From Streptomyces antibioticus (GTDB lineage: Bacteria; Actinomycetota; Actinomycetes; Streptomycetales; Streptomycetaceae), in the NCBI RefSeq assembly GCF_001514065.1, contig NZ_KQ948433.1, positions 163,072-227,071 on the forward strand: 64,000 bases of DNA, read 5' to 3'. Positions within the stretch are counted from its first letter, which is position 1, and the number at the start of each line of letters is the position of its first letter. Made by a program: the position numbers and the translations under genes. This document shows, in pieces, positions 32,373 to 41,948 of the stretch. The notes under the pieces were generated by a model. It saw nothing but the letters and a program-made list of their open reading frames with translations. It searched no databases and was not told where the DNA came from.

Positions 32373-35300
32373 TCAGCGGGCGTCGGCGGCCTCGGTCTCC
32401 GGCACCAGCACGGTCATCAGCGACCCCGCCTCGTCGACAGTGAAGGCCCGCCCGGGGACCCGGTTGACGCGGATCACGTTGTGCGGCAGCCGCAGCCCCA
32501 GGACGTCGCCCTCGCTGACGGTCTGCGGGGACAGCAGCAACCCCTTGCGGGATCGCCGTACCTGGCCGATCCAGGTGCTGAGCGGCGACACCAGTGCCTC
32601 GGCGGGACCGGCGACGGCCAGACCGACGGACCGGTCACGGCCGGAGGAGGCGATGTCCCGCAGCATGCCGTCGAGCGGTGACATGGCCAGCAGGTCCGCG
32701 TCGTCCACCATGACGACCGCAACTCCGCCGACCGTCTCCAGGGCCGCTCGCAGCTCCTCCTCGCCCGGCGCGGGCGAGGTCAGCACGACGGCTTTCGGGT
32801 GCCCTTCCAGGCCCCGCAGGGGCGACTCACGCGGGGTGAGCGCCACTACGCCGGTTCCGGCGCGCAGCAGGGACGCCCCCAGCGACAGCAGCGAGGTGCT
32901 GCGCCCGGATCCGGGCGGGCCGACGATCGTGTACGTCGAGGCGACACCGGCGAAGTCCACCCAGACGGGGGCCACGTCGTCGCCGCCGAGGCCCAGCATC
33001 GCGGTCAGCGGGCCGCGCGGGGCCGTGCCGATCCGGTCGTACGCCTCCTTGAAGCCGATCGTCATCGGCAGGGTCTCCACACGGAAGGGCCGCGCCGATG
33101 CCGGCACACCCGCGTCCCGGGCTGCCGCCTCGGTGCCGATCCTGTGCAGCGCCTCGGCCTGTTCCGGACCGCTGAGACCGCCCGGCAGGACTGCGACCTG
33201 GAGTTCGCTGCCGGTGTCGGTGCGGAAGCCGCGACCGGCGGGGATCACGGACGGCACCTGTTCGCGCGCGATGCCGTTCATGGTGTAGTCGCCGATGTCG
33301 TTCATCCGCATCAGCAGCTTGTTGTCGTTGAGCGCGGCGATCCGCCCGGCCATCAGGGCCCGTTCGGAGGTGGCGACGACATGCATGCCGACCGCCGCGC
33401 CCTCCCTCAGCAGCATCCCGACCTGGCTGACCATGCGGCCCTCCTCGATCTCGCCGATCAGCGCGCTGAGCGTGTCCCAGCCGTCGATGAGGAGCATCAG
33501 GTGCGCGGGGCGCCGGTCCGGGGGCAGCGCAGCGCGCAGTTCGGTGATGTTGCCCGCCGAGTGCATGGTCATCAGCTCCTGGCGGCGTGCCAGTTCGGCG
33601 GTGAGCCGGTTGAGGAGTCGGCCCAGGCGTTCCAGGTCGGAGCGCGGCACCACGGCTCCGGTGTGCGGCAGGGCGGAGAGCGCCGACAGCGCGCCGCCGC
33701 CCGCGTCGATGGCGTGGAAGTGCAGGTTCGCGCAGGAGTTGGCGCGGGCTAGCGCGCTGGCCATGGTGCGCAGCGTCTGGGAGCGGCCGGAGCGCGGCAT
33801 GCCCAGGACGAACAGGTGGGAGAAGGTGTTCAGGTCGAGGAACACCGGTGGCTGCGACTGGAGTTGGGGCAGGTCCTCGCGGGCCCAGGCGGCCGGGACC
33901 AGTTGTCCGTCGCCGGTCGGGGCGGTCGGCTCGGGCAGGTCGGACAGGGACAGGGTGTCGGCCAGCGGCGGCAGCCAGGGGCTGGGCGCCGGCCGGTGGC
34001 CGTGCCGTTCGGCCGCCTCCACGAGCGCGTCGACCAGGGCCATCAGGTCGGTCGGCCCCTCGTCGTCGTCGAGAAGGGCGAACTCGTCCTCGGTCTCCTG
34101 GGGTGCCTCCACCGGGCGGCCGAGCCCCTGCCAGGACAGCGGGGTCATCCACACCCCGGTGTCGTCGTCGGGGAGTTCGGCCTCCGCCGGGCCGGCGGGG
34201 TCCGATTCGTCGTGCGGGCGCGGGGAACCGACGTAGGCCGTCTGGAAACTCATCGCCGAACGGTGCCCGGTGCGCACCAGGGCGCGTCCCGGGGTGGCCG
34301 CGGAGATGCTGGCCGCGTCCGGCACGTCCAGCACGTCGCTGCTCTCGGTGGCGTCGGTGACGCGCAGCGAGATCCGCAGGTTGGTGTTGGCGCGGATATC
34401 GCTGGTGACGACACCGGCGGGCCGCTGGGTGGCCAGCACCATGTGCAGGCCGAGTGAGCGGCCGCGCTGGGCGATTCCGACGAGGCCGGGGATGAAGTCG
34501 GGGATCTCCCGGGCGAGGGTGGCGAACTCGTCGATGACCAGCAGCAGTCGCGGCATCGGCGGCAGGTTCGGGTCACGGCGGCGCAGCGCCCGGTACTCGG
34601 GGTGGTCCTTGGCGCCGACGGCGGCCAGCATGTGCTCACGGCGGATCAGTTCCGCAGTGAGCGAGGCGAGGGCGCGCTGCACGAGGTGGCTGTCGAGGTC
34701 GGTGACCATGCCCAGGGTGTGCGGTAGCCGCACACAGTCCTTGAAGGCGCTGCCGCCCTTGTAATCGACCAGTACGAAGGTCAGTTCGTCGGGGCGGTTG
34801 ACCGCGGCCAGCGAGGCGACGAAGGTCTGCAGCAGTTCGGACTTGCCGGAGCCGGTGGTGCCCGCGATCAGTGCGTGCGGGCCGTCCTTGACCAGGTCGA
34901 AGGCGACCGGCCGGTCGAAGCCCTGCCCGACGAGCGCGGACGTGGAGGCCGGCCGGCGGTCCCAGCGCTGGAGCACCTCCTCGACAGTGGGCGGCTCCAG
35001 GTGCAGCAGGTCCAGCAGCGAGACGGTCTCGGGCAGTCCGCCGCCCGTGTCCGGGGTGACGTCGTGGACCGGGGCGATGCCCCGTGCCAGGCGTTCGGCC
35101 CACTCGGCGGTGACGTAGTCGGGGCGGATGCCGGTGACGTCGGGCAGCCCGGTGCGGCGCAGCGTGAGGGTGTCGGCGGCGATGGACACCACCGCGCTGG
35201 CCTCCTCCGGCAGCATGCGCTCCTCCCGGTCCAGGCACAGCAGATGGATGCCGCGCAGTGGGCCTTCCTTGAGGACCTGCACCATGCCGGGCACGTCCCG

Positions 35301-36977
35301 CAGCTCGCGCGCCCCGTCCAGGACGACCAGGACGTCGGGCTCGCTGAGCAGCGCGCCGCGCATTGTGGCCTGCTGCGCCTGGTTGCGGTTGCGGATGACG
35401 TTGATGAGCTCGGTGACGCGGTTGGCGACGGTCTCGGGGTCGTTGCCGAGGAGGATGACGGGTGCGTTGTCCTGGCCGGCGGACAGCCCGGAGCGGGCGT
35501 GCGGCAGCCAACGGGCCCACTGCCATGCGTCGGCAGCCTTGCTGTCGGTGAGTACGCAGATCTTCAGGTCGCGCGGGCTGTGCAGGACGGCGGCCTGCGC
35601 CACCGCCCAGCGGGCCAGCGCCCGGGCGGGTTCCTCGGGACCGGCGACGCCGACGACCTGGCTGCCCGCGAGGTCCACGCCGATCGGCATGTCGGGGATC
35701 TGCCAGTGGGCGGTGCGGTGGTTGTCCTCGCGGGAGCCGTCATCGATCTGCAGCAGCGACTGCTGCTGGGTGGTGCCGATCCGCAGCACGAGGTTGTCGG
35801 GGTCGGAAGGCCTGCGCTCCCACAGCCGGGCACCGGGTCCTACGGCCATCAGCCCGACGACCGCCGGGTCCGGCGCGGAGGCGACGCGCACCCGGCGCTC
35901 GTGCTCCACCTTGGCCCGTACGTCCGCTTCCAGCGAAGCGCGGCGCAAGCGGTAGTTGGCGACGCCCTCTAGGTACTCCTTGCGGCCTCCGCGGCGGCCG
36001 CTGACCCAGTTGCCGATAGCCAGGACCGGGCTGAGCACCATGAACATCAGGTAGAGGAAGGAATGGAAGAACCACACCATGGCGACGCCCATGAACATCG
36101 GCGCAATGATCACCAGGAAGGACAGGGGACGGCGCTTGGGGGGTTCGGGCGGTGCGGGCAGCCGGAAGGTCTCCGGTTGCAGCGGGGGGAGCAGGCGCGG
36201 CGGCCTGTTGAAGTCCAGGCTCGCCTTCGGCGAGGCCACCACAGCGGCGTCGGCCAGGGTGGGCCGTACCGCGCGCAACAGGTGCTCGCCGACGACGAGT
36301 TCACCGTCCAGCTCCCAGCGGGTCCAGCCACGCGGCAGTCCGTCCTCCTCCTGTTCCTCGGGGCCGGGGTCGGGCTCGGGCGGCAGTGCCACCACGTCCG
36401 CGCGGGGTCGCGGCGGCGGTGCCTCGGGGAGCGAAAGCCGGACCTGCGCGTCGTCCTCGGGCAGCACGGCGAGGACCGTACCGTCCGGACGTACGGTCAG
36501 CCGCAGCCCTTCGCCGGGCATGCTTCGGCCCGCCAGTGGCACGGAGCTACCGGCCCGGGGGCCGATCAGATGGGTGCCGACGCCGAGCTGGTATACCTGG
36601 CCGGCCACCGGGCCGCCGATCACCTGGATCTCGACGACGGGGGCGGAGCCGGGCTTCTTGGGTGTGGGCATCGCGTCGCGAGCGGGGCCGTAGGCCGAGG
36701 CGGTGTCCCCGACCGGCCGGCCCAGGCCGAGGGTGCTGCCGTCCCGGATCCCGGAGGAGGCCAGAGCGAGGTCCGGGTCGAGGAGACGGTCACCGAGATA
36801 GAGCGGGATGTCTGCGGCGGAAGCGGCCATGTCCGGCTCCTCGCCGGGCGCGGCGCCCCGGTGCGCGGCCGACAACTGCGTGGCGAGCCTGCGGACGGGG
36901 GTGGCGGCGGCCGCGTTGACGAGGACGTCGCGTTGCTCCCGCCGTTGGTCGTCCACGGTGGTGACGAGGAACTTCAC
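32373..36977 (-). CDS. EccC/EssC-type FtsK/SpoIIIE ATPase of a type VII-like secretion system
   Basis: The 1,534-residue product has a ubiquitin/YukD-like N-terminus (IPLYLGDRLLDPDLALASSG). An FHA-like stretch follows at about 115-205 (GVGTHLIGPRAGSSVPL). Two adjacent TM segments occupy about 282-325. Three FtsK/SpoIIIE domains come next, with P-loops GTTGSGKSE (about 703), GMPRSGRSQ (about 1056) and GPPGSGRST (about 1349). Only the first keeps the canonical Lys; the other two have Arg, as in EccC family members where later domains bind substrate rather than drive export. The FHA-like head recalls Firmicutes EssC rather than mycobacterial EccC. The GTG start overlaps the upstream TM gene by 4 bp (36974-36977). 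Expected role: inner-membrane motor exporting the WXG-type proteins and possibly the giant protein. Confidence 0.88.
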   Translation of the reverse strand: MKFLVTTVDDQRREQRDVLVNAAAATPVRRLATQLSAAHRGAAPGEEPDMAASAADIPLYLGDRLLDPDLALASSGIRDGSTLGLGRPVGDTASAYGPARDAMPTPKKPGSAPVVEIQVIGGPVAGQVYQLGVGTHLIGPRAGSSVPLAGRSMPGEGLRLTVRPDGTVLAVLPEDDAQVRLSLPEAPPPRPRADVVALPPEPDPGPEEQEEDGLPRGWTRWELDGELVVGEHLLRAVRPTLADAAVVASPKASLDFNRPPRLLPPLQPETFRLPAPPEPPKRRPLSFLVIIAPMFMGVAMVWFFHSFLYLMFMVLSPVLAIGNWVSGRRGGRKEYLEGVANYRLRRASLEADVRAKVEHERRVRVASAPDPAVVGLMAVGPGARLWERRPSDPDNLVLRIGTTQQQSLLQIDDGSREDNHRTAHWQIPDMPIGVDLAGSQVVGVAGPEEPARALARWAVAQAAVLHSPRDLKICVLTDSKAADAWQWARWLPHARSGLSAGQDNAPVILLGNDPETVANRVTELINVIRNRNQAQQATMRGALLSEPDVLVVLDGARELRDVPGMVQVLKEGPLRGIHLLCLDREERMLPEEASAVVSIAADTLTLRRTGLPDVTGIRPDYVTAEWAERLARGIAPVHDVTPDTGGGLPETVSLLDLLHLEPPTVEEVLQRWDRRPASTSALVGQGFDRPVAFDLVKDGPHALIAGTTGSGKSELLQTFVASLAAVNRPDELTFVLVDYKGGSAFKDCVRLPHTLGMVTDLDSHLVQRALASLTAELIRREHMLAAVGAKDHPEYRALRRRDPNLPPMPRLLLVIDEFATLAREIPDFIPGLVGIAQRGRSLGLHMVLATQRPAGVVTSDIRANTNLRISLRVTDATESSDVLDVPDAASISAATPGRALVRTGHRSAMSFQTAYVGSPRPHDESDPAGPAEAELPDDDTGVWMTPLSWQGLGRPVEAPQETEDEFALLDDDEGPTDLMALVDALVEAAERHGHRPAPSPWLPPLADTLSLSDLPEPTAPTGDGQLVPAAWAREDLPQLQSQPPVFLDLNTFSHLFVLGMPRSGRSQTLRTMASALARANSCANLHFHAIDAGGGALSALSALPHTGAVVPRSDLERLGRLLNRLTAELARRQELMTMHSAGNITELRAALPPDRRPAHLMLLIDGWDTLSALIGEIEEGRMVSQVGMLLREGAAVGMHVVATSERALMAGRIAALNDNKLLMRMNDIGDYTMNGIAREQVPSVIPAGRGFRTDTGSELQVAVLPGGLSGPEQAEALHRIGTEAAARDAGVPASARPFRVETLPMTIGFKEAYDRIGTAPRGPLTAMLGLGGDDVAPVWVDFAGVASTYTIVGPPGSGRSTSLLSLGASLLRAGTGVVALTPRESPLRGLEGHPKAVVLTSPAPGEEELRAALETVGGVAVVMVDDADLLAMSPLDGMLRDIASSGRDRSVGLAVAGPAEALVSPLSTWIGQVRRSRKGLLLSPQTVSEGDVLGLRLPHNVIRVNRVPGRAFTVDEAGSLMTVLVPETEAADAR

Positions 36978-38611
36978 GGCTCGTTCCGCCTTTCGGCTCG
37001 GGGGTTCTCGAAGGATTCGGCGTCACGGTTGCCGGCCGCCGAGACTCCCGTGATCTCCGGCTCGGCGAACAGGTCACGGACGGCCGGAGCCAGGGGTTCC
37101 GCGGCGGCGGAGGCGGTGGTGCCGGCGAAGGCGGTGACGTCGGTGGCGACGGGCTCAGCGGCCAGAGGCGGACGCGACCGAACACCGGGCCCGACACGCT
37201 CCGCGACGGAGCGGCGCGCATCCGGGGCTTGGGCGGGAGGCGTCGAACCGGCGAGAGGCTGTGAACCGGCAGGGGCCTTCGGACCGGCAGGAGTCTTCGG
37301 ACCGGCAGAAGTCCGCGGCCCGCCGGGGGCCACCGGCCCGGCAGCAGTTTCCGGGGACATCGCACCGGCCGAAAGCCGTAGCCCGCCCGACGGCACGGCA
37401 CCGCTCCCCGACGGAACTTCGCCGCCACGCCGTGCCGCACGACCCGGCGGCCGCCCCGCACCGCCACCCCCAGGCCCCTCGGGCTGCTGCCGCCGCTTGA
37501 CGCCCCTGCGGGCGACGCGGGCGACGGCCGGGCCGAGCGGCGCCGCGTCGGTCGCGAGGCCCAGGCCGGGTGCCTCGGTACGACCGCGCGAGTTGACCCG
37601 GATCTCCCAACGGTGGACGGAGACCGGCCCGACCACCACGGCGCACACCGACCCGGCACCGGCCAGTTCGGCCAGCCGTGCCGCCTGTTCGTCGTCCGGC
37701 GCCGCACAGACCACCACCACCGGCCGGGCGCGGTCGGACGTCAGGTGGACAAGAGAATTCAGTACCTCGTCCAGGTCGGGGCCGTCGAAGCGGGGGTGCA
37801 CTCCACGCGTCACGAGCACGTCGGCCGGGCCACCCGGCAGATCGAGGTAGGCCGCCACCGCCTGGACGAAGTCACGAACCGCCCTGCGTTCGCCGTAGGC
37901 GTTCAGGATGCGGGCCCCACGCATGAGGTCGAGGAAGACCACACCGTCGTCACTCAGCCCGAGCGGCACGAGAACTCGGCCGGTACCGGACGCCACTCCG
38001 CCGCCGCCCTCCGCGTCGCCTGGCGCCTCCCCCGCCTCCTCCGCATCCGCATCCGTCCCCGTCCCCGTCCCCATCCTTGGGAGGCTCTCGGCATCGATCG
38101 CGGAGGCGTACCAGAGAAGCGGATCGTCGCCGGTCTCCCACGGATGCCGGGGCTGCGGCAGGCTTCGGCCGGCCACGGACACAGCGACCTCGCCGTCGCT
38201 GCGCCGGGTGGCGGGCCGGACCCCGACCGCGAAGGCGAAGGCTTGGGGCGCGCTGGGATGGACGGCGGCGTCGACACCGTCAAGTGCGTGCCGGGCCAGG
38301 GTCACCGGTGCGTCGGACGTCAGCAGCCGGGTGAGTCGCCTCACGGCAGCACGGAAGCGCAGGAACTCGCGTACCGGCTCGGAGAAAGCCTGGCGGGTCA
38401 GGCGGACCTGACGGGCCAGCCGACGCCACGCCCGGCGTCGGCCCCCCTGCCTGCGCACCAGCCAGCGCCCCAACAGCCAGACCAGCAGCAGGAGTTCGGC
38501 CAGCGCGAGGATCAGGGCGCTGGCACCCGAGTCCCAGGAGAGGGCGAGCGTGCTTTCGGCTTGCGCCACCGTCGCCCAGGCTTCCATCGGACCCGCCTGA
38601 TGGATGTGCAC
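36974..38611 (-). CDS. Single-TM protein coupled to the EccC/EssC-like ATPase (545 aa)
   Basis: The product has one strong TM segment at about 31-52 (ALILALAELLLLVWLLG), then a basic stretch (RRQGGRRRAWRRLARQ). A cytosolic alpha/beta region follows (about 100-380), with RVLVPLGLSDDGVVFLDL and PVVVVCAAPDDEQAARL. A low-complexity Pro/Ala/Gly tail contains repeated TPAGPK/SAGPK units. I recognise no named family. The GTG with GAGGGG upstream and the 4-bp GTGA overlap with the ATPase gene argue for a joint complex. Its topology would let it fill the place of EccB, EccE or EssB, none of which is encoded nearby, but sequence similarity to these is not apparent. Confidence 0.78.
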   Translation of the reverse strand: MHIHQAGPMEAWATVAQAESTLALSWDSGASALILALAELLLLVWLLGRWLVRRQGGRRRAWRRLARQVRLTRQAFSEPVREFLRFRAAVRRLTRLLTSDAPVTLARHALDGVDAAVHPSAPQAFAFAVGVRPATRRSDGEVAVSVAGRSLPQPRHPWETGDDPLLWYASAIDAESLPRMGTGTGTDADAEEAGEAPGDAEGGGGVASGTGRVLVPLGLSDDGVVFLDLMRGARILNAYGERRAVRDFVQAVAAYLDLPGGPADVLVTRGVHPRFDGPDLDEVLNSLVHLTSDRARPVVVVCAAPDDEQAARLAELAGAGSVCAVVVGPVSVHRWEIRVNSRGRTEAPGLGLATDAAPLGPAVARVARRGVKRRQQPEGPGGGGAGRPPGRAARRGGEVPSGSGAVPSGGLRLSAGAMSPETAAGPVAPGGPRTSAGPKTPAGPKAPAGSQPLAGSTPPAQAPDARRSVAERVGPGVRSRPPLAAEPVATDVTAFAGTTASAAAEPLAPAVRDLFAEPEITGVSAAGNRDAESFENPRAERRNEP

Positions 38612-39045
38612 GAGAACCCCTCGATATGTCGCCGACCGGAGAACAACCGGATGTCCGAAGGGCTACGACACACAGACCAGGAGTGTGCTCACCCCGGCCG
38701 TATGGCCGCCCCGACCACACAGGTGTGATGCGGCCGTCTCCCGCCGCTGTCATCACCGAGTCTAAGGGGAAACATGTTGCCTGCACGCACGGGTGTGACG
38801 GCAGCCGCATCATGGACAGCAGCAGTGGACGCGCACACATGCGGAAGTCCAGCGCCCAGGTCTAGGACTCGATCGCCTGCGGTTACTGGGCTGACGTCGT
38901 CTGGGACACGTTTGCCAGAGTCGCGGTGTGGTCCGAGCCTGACAGTTGCTGGTCATGGCCCCGGCACCCGCCCGTCCTACGGTCAGGGTGTAACCGTATG
39001 CGTCGACGACCCTGACCATCCGTGCCACCGGTTGACCGCCCTCGC
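38612..39045. other. Intergenic stretch before the dienelactone hydrolase gene
   Basis: I see no credible gene in these 434 nt. The leftward promoter of the TM/ATPase operon should lie here. One stem-loop, GGTCAGGGT (38981-38989) with ACCCTGACC (39009-39017), precedes the end of the hydrolase gene and could be its terminator. A short coding-like frame near 38930-39020 (VRVVDAYGYTLTVG, minus strand) is probably noise or a remnant. Confidence 0.4.
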
Positions 39046-39801
39046 TCAGAGGGCCCGGCCGAACAGGGCCAGCAGTTCTGACCAGTGCCGCTCGGCCGCC
39101 GCCGGGTTGTAGGCGGCCGTGTCGGACTGGGTGTAGCCGTGGTGCGCGCCCGCGTAGACCTCACACCGGTGCGTGACATCCGCGTCGGTGAGCGCCTTCT
39201 CCAGCCTGCGAATCTGCTCCTCGGGCATCGAGAGGTCCTCGTCGGCGTGCGCGAAGTACAGCTCGGCTGTGATCCGGTCGGCGAGCAGGTGCGGACTGTC
39301 AGGTGCCTCGCTCGCCAGGTCGCCGCCGTGGAAGCCGGCCGCCGCGGCGATGCGGTCGGGGTGGGTGCCCGCCGCATGGAGCGCGAGCCTGGCGCCCATG
39401 CAGTACCCGGTAATGCCAACTGGTCCGTCCGCAGCCAGAGATGACTGCGCGAACCACTCCAGGTAGGCCCCTGCATCGCGCCGCGACAGCTCAGGGGTGA
39501 GCGCCTGCATCAGCGGGACGACCTTCCCCACGATGTCAGGCCGGGCCGCCATGTCGATGAACTCGGGCAGCTCCACCACCGGGATGCGCCCGTGCCGGTA
39601 GAAGACATTCGGGACGAGGACGGTGTAGCCGGCGGTCGCCAGCCGGTCGGCCATGGCCGTCAGGTGCGGACGGACCCCGAACGCGTCCTGGTACATGAGG
39701 ACGCCCGCGTGGGCCTGCTCGTCGTCGGGGCGCGCCAGATAGGCGTCGGCGATGCCGTCGGCGGTGGGGATGTCCACGAGGGTTCCGATCACGGCGTTCA
39801 T
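39046..39801 (-). CDS. Dienelactone hydrolase-family alpha/beta hydrolase
   Basis: The 251-residue product has the elbow GITGYCMGARLALH (about 130), in which Cys is the nucleophile as in carboxymethylenebutenolidase. The aspartate comes in FAHADEDLSMPEEQ and the histidine in VYAGAHHGYTQSD near the C-terminus. The N-terminus lacks a signal peptide, so it is cytosolic. Family members open lactone rings such as dienelactones from aromatic breakdown, but many are uncharacterised hydrolases. It stands alone, divergent from the Tat-exported amidohydrolase. Confidence 0.85.
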   Translation of the reverse strand: MNAVIGTLVDIPTADGIADAYLARPDDEQAHAGVLMYQDAFGVRPHLTAMADRLATAGYTVLVPNVFYRHGRIPVVELPEFIDMAARPDIVGKVVPLMQALTPELSRRDAGAYLEWFAQSSLAADGPVGITGYCMGARLALHAAGTHPDRIAAAAGFHGGDLASEAPDSPHLLADRITAELYFAHADEDLSMPEEQIRRLEKALTDADVTHRCEVYAGAHHGYTQSDTAAYNPAAAERHWSELLALFGRAL

Positions 39802-39977
39802 GGAATAGGTGTGCCTCTCTGCGGGAAGGTTGGCTCACGCCCGGAACACCCTGGTTGGTGACCTGATTCCCTTTTTCGGTCATTGGCTCGTAAAAACATG
39901 TTCCTGCATGACGTGCCGACGGCAGACACATATTCTCCTCGGCGAGATGTCACGATCACACATCCACCGATCACACG

Positions 39978-40002
39978 ACACCACACCACACCACACCACA
40001 CC
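39978..40002. repeat. Five tandem ACACC units in the leader of the amidohydrolase gene
   Basis: Five exact copies of the pentamer ACACC end one base before the ribosome-binding region (GAGGA) and 15 nt before the GTG at 40018. The unit length is not a multiple of three. Confidence 0.8.
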
Positions 40003-40017
40003 GAGGACAAGGCTGAC

Positions 40018-41715
40018 GTGAACGACTTCCATCCCGGCCGCAGACGCCTGCTCAAGATGTTCGGCCTGGGCGCCACCGCGAGCACGGCGGCGATTCTCCA
40101 GGCCGACCCGGTGCTCGCGGCGACCCTCGGGTACGACGAGAAGACCGGGGTCTCCCCCGCCACCTACCGGGCCCCCAAGGGGCTGGCGCAGAACACCGCG
40201 GCCAAGCAGACCGCCCTCGACTGGATCGCGGCCGAGCAGGGCGCGATCACCCGGCTCAGCGACGAGGTGTGGCAGCACGCGGAGCTCTCGCTGCGCGAGT
40301 GGAAGTCCTCCCTCGCGCACGCGAAGTTGCTTCAGGACAACGGCTTCACGGTCACCTGGGGCGCGGGGGGCTTCCCGACCGCGTTCGTCGCCACGTACGG
40401 CACCGAGGGCCCCGTCATCGGCTTCAACGCGGAGTACGACGCGCTGCCCGGCCTGTCGCAGAAGAAGGGCGTGGGCACGCACGACCCGCTGGTCTACAAC
40501 TACGACGCCTACGGCCCCACGTACGGCGCGGGCCACGGCGACGCCCACAACGCCCTCGGCGCGGGCGGCACCGCCGCCGCCATCGCGGTCGCGCGGGCGA
40601 TCCGCGCCCACGGTCTGAAGGCCACCGTCAAGCTGTTCGGCAGCGCGGGCGAGGAGCAGCTCGTCGGCAAGGCGTACGCGGTCAAGGCAGGCGTCTACGA
40701 CGGCCTCGACGCCTTCCTGGACTGGCACCCCTTCAACATCACGGTGCCGTTCTGGAACACCACCAGCGCGCTGATATCGGCCACCTTCACCTTCCTCGGC
40801 GCCTCCGGCCACGGCGGCACCCCGCTGGGCAACAAGTCCGGGCTGGACGGCGCCCTGCTGATGGCGACGATGTCGGAGTACCTGCGGGAGAAGAACGTCG
40901 CCCCGTCCGGCCGCTTCCACTACGCGATCATCAACGGGGGCGGCGCCCCGAACGTGACCCCGGACATGTGCTCCATCTGGTTCTTCGTCCGCGAGGGCAG
41001 CCCGGCGCGCGCCAAGGTGCTCTACGACAAGATCGTGGAGTGCGGCAAGGCCGCCGCCCAGGCCAGCCAGACCCGCCTGGTGCACAAGTTCCACTCCGCG
41101 ACCTGGAACCTGCTGGCCAACAAGGCCGGCGCGGAGCTGCTCAACGACAACATGCGGCAGATCGGCGCGCCGAAGTTCACCGACGCCGACCACGCCCTGG
41201 CCAAGGCGGTGCAGAAGTCGCTGGGCAAGCCCGAGACGGGCATGCCGACCGAGCTGACCCCGCTCGCTCCTCCGGCGGCCGCCTACACCGGCGGTCTGGC
41301 CACCGACACCGCCGACATCAGCTGGCAGGTGCCCACCGCCGTGCTGCTGTCCGCCGCCTACCCTCCGGGCATCCCGAACCACAACTGGGGTGCCACGGCG
41401 ACGGCGGCCACCAACATCGGCCACCAGGCGCTGCTGTCCGCCGCCCGCTATCTGGCGGCGGGCGCGATCGACCTGATCGAGCAGCCGGACCTGCTGGCCG
41501 CGATGAAGCAGGAGTTCCAGGACCGCACCGAGGGCGTGGAGTGGGCCTCGATGATCCCCGACGGCAACCAGCCTCCGCTGTACGAGCCGCCCGCCGAGTT
41601 CCTGAGGGCGACCGGGCAGTCCTGGCCGCCGAAGGGCGTCACCTGGCCGGTGCCGCCGATCGTCTCCACCGAGCAGCTGGGGGGCACCGGCCCCGCCCTC
41701 GCGCCGGTGACCTGA
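40018..41715 (+). CDS. Tat-exported M20-family amidohydrolase/peptidase
   Basis: The 565-residue product starts with a twin-arginine-type signal (GRRRLLKMFGLGATAS) and a putative cleavage site near ADPVLAATLG. The catalytic region shows VIGFNAEYDALPGL, then GHGDAHNALGAGGTAAAIA and SAGEEQLVG. These are the metal-binding Asp/His/Glu elements of M20D amidohydrolases (AbgB/IAA-amino acid hydrolase type). It also has the dimerisation-domain motif GASGHGGTPLGNKSG. The enzyme should cleave an amide of an N-acyl or aminobenzoyl amino acid outside the cell; the substrate is unknown. I chose the GTG at 40018 because it places the Tat motif at the N-terminus. An upstream in-frame start would run through the ACACC repeats. 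Confidence 0.85.
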   Translation: MNDFHPGRRRLLKMFGLGATASTAAILQADPVLAATLGYDEKTGVSPATYRAPKGLAQNTAAKQTALDWIAAEQGAITRLSDEVWQHAELSLREWKSSLAHAKLLQDNGFTVTWGAGGFPTAFVATYGTEGPVIGFNAEYDALPGLSQKKGVGTHDPLVYNYDAYGPTYGAGHGDAHNALGAGGTAAAIAVARAIRAHGLKATVKLFGSAGEEQLVGKAYAVKAGVYDGLDAFLDWHPFNITVPFWNTTSALISATFTFLGASGHGGTPLGNKSGLDGALLMATMSEYLREKNVAPSGRFHYAIINGGGAPNVTPDMCSIWFFVREGSPARAKVLYDKIVECGKAAAQASQTRLVHKFHSATWNLLANKAGAELLNDNMRQIGAPKFTDADHALAKAVQKSLGKPETGMPTELTPLAPPAAAYTGGLATDTADISWQVPTAVLLSAAYPPGIPNHNWGATATAATNIGHQALLSAARYLAAGAIDLIEQPDLLAAMKQEFQDRTEGVEWASMIPDGNQPPLYEPPAEFLRATGQSWPPKGVTWPVPPIVSTEQLGGTGPALAPVT

Positions 41716-41735
41716 CGGCACCGCGTCCCGCCCGA

Positions 41736-41776
41736 CTCCGCCCGTGGTCGTTGCGCCTCCACGACCGCGGGCGGAG
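41736..41776 (+). terminator. Terminator of the amidohydrolase gene
   Basis: CTCCGCCCGTGGTCG (41736-41750) pairs with CGACCGCGGGCGGAG (41762-41776), one wobble, 11-nt loop, 21 nt past the stop. Confidence 0.75.
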
Positions 41777-41948
41777 GTCTTGAGTGACTGAGGTCTTGGG
41801 TGACTTACGTCAGACCGCCCCGGGGCGGGCGGGACACCTGAGCCTGTGCCTGCTCGGCCGCAGACCGTCAACTGACCGATGTCCGAGGGCCGCGCCCGGC
41901 GAAGAGTGGTGCACACAGACTTCGTTCCACGGAGGGGGAACTCCTGTC

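Noticed and set aside
9466-38611. The secretion/effector locus as a prophage or integrative element
   Set aside because: No integrase, phage structural gene, tRNA or direct-repeat att site was found at its borders.
39883-40017. N-terminal extension of the amidohydrolase starting at 39883
   Set aside because: It would precede the Tat signal with 45 low-complexity residues encoded partly by the ACACC repeat. GAGGA and GTG at 40018 give a normal signal peptide.
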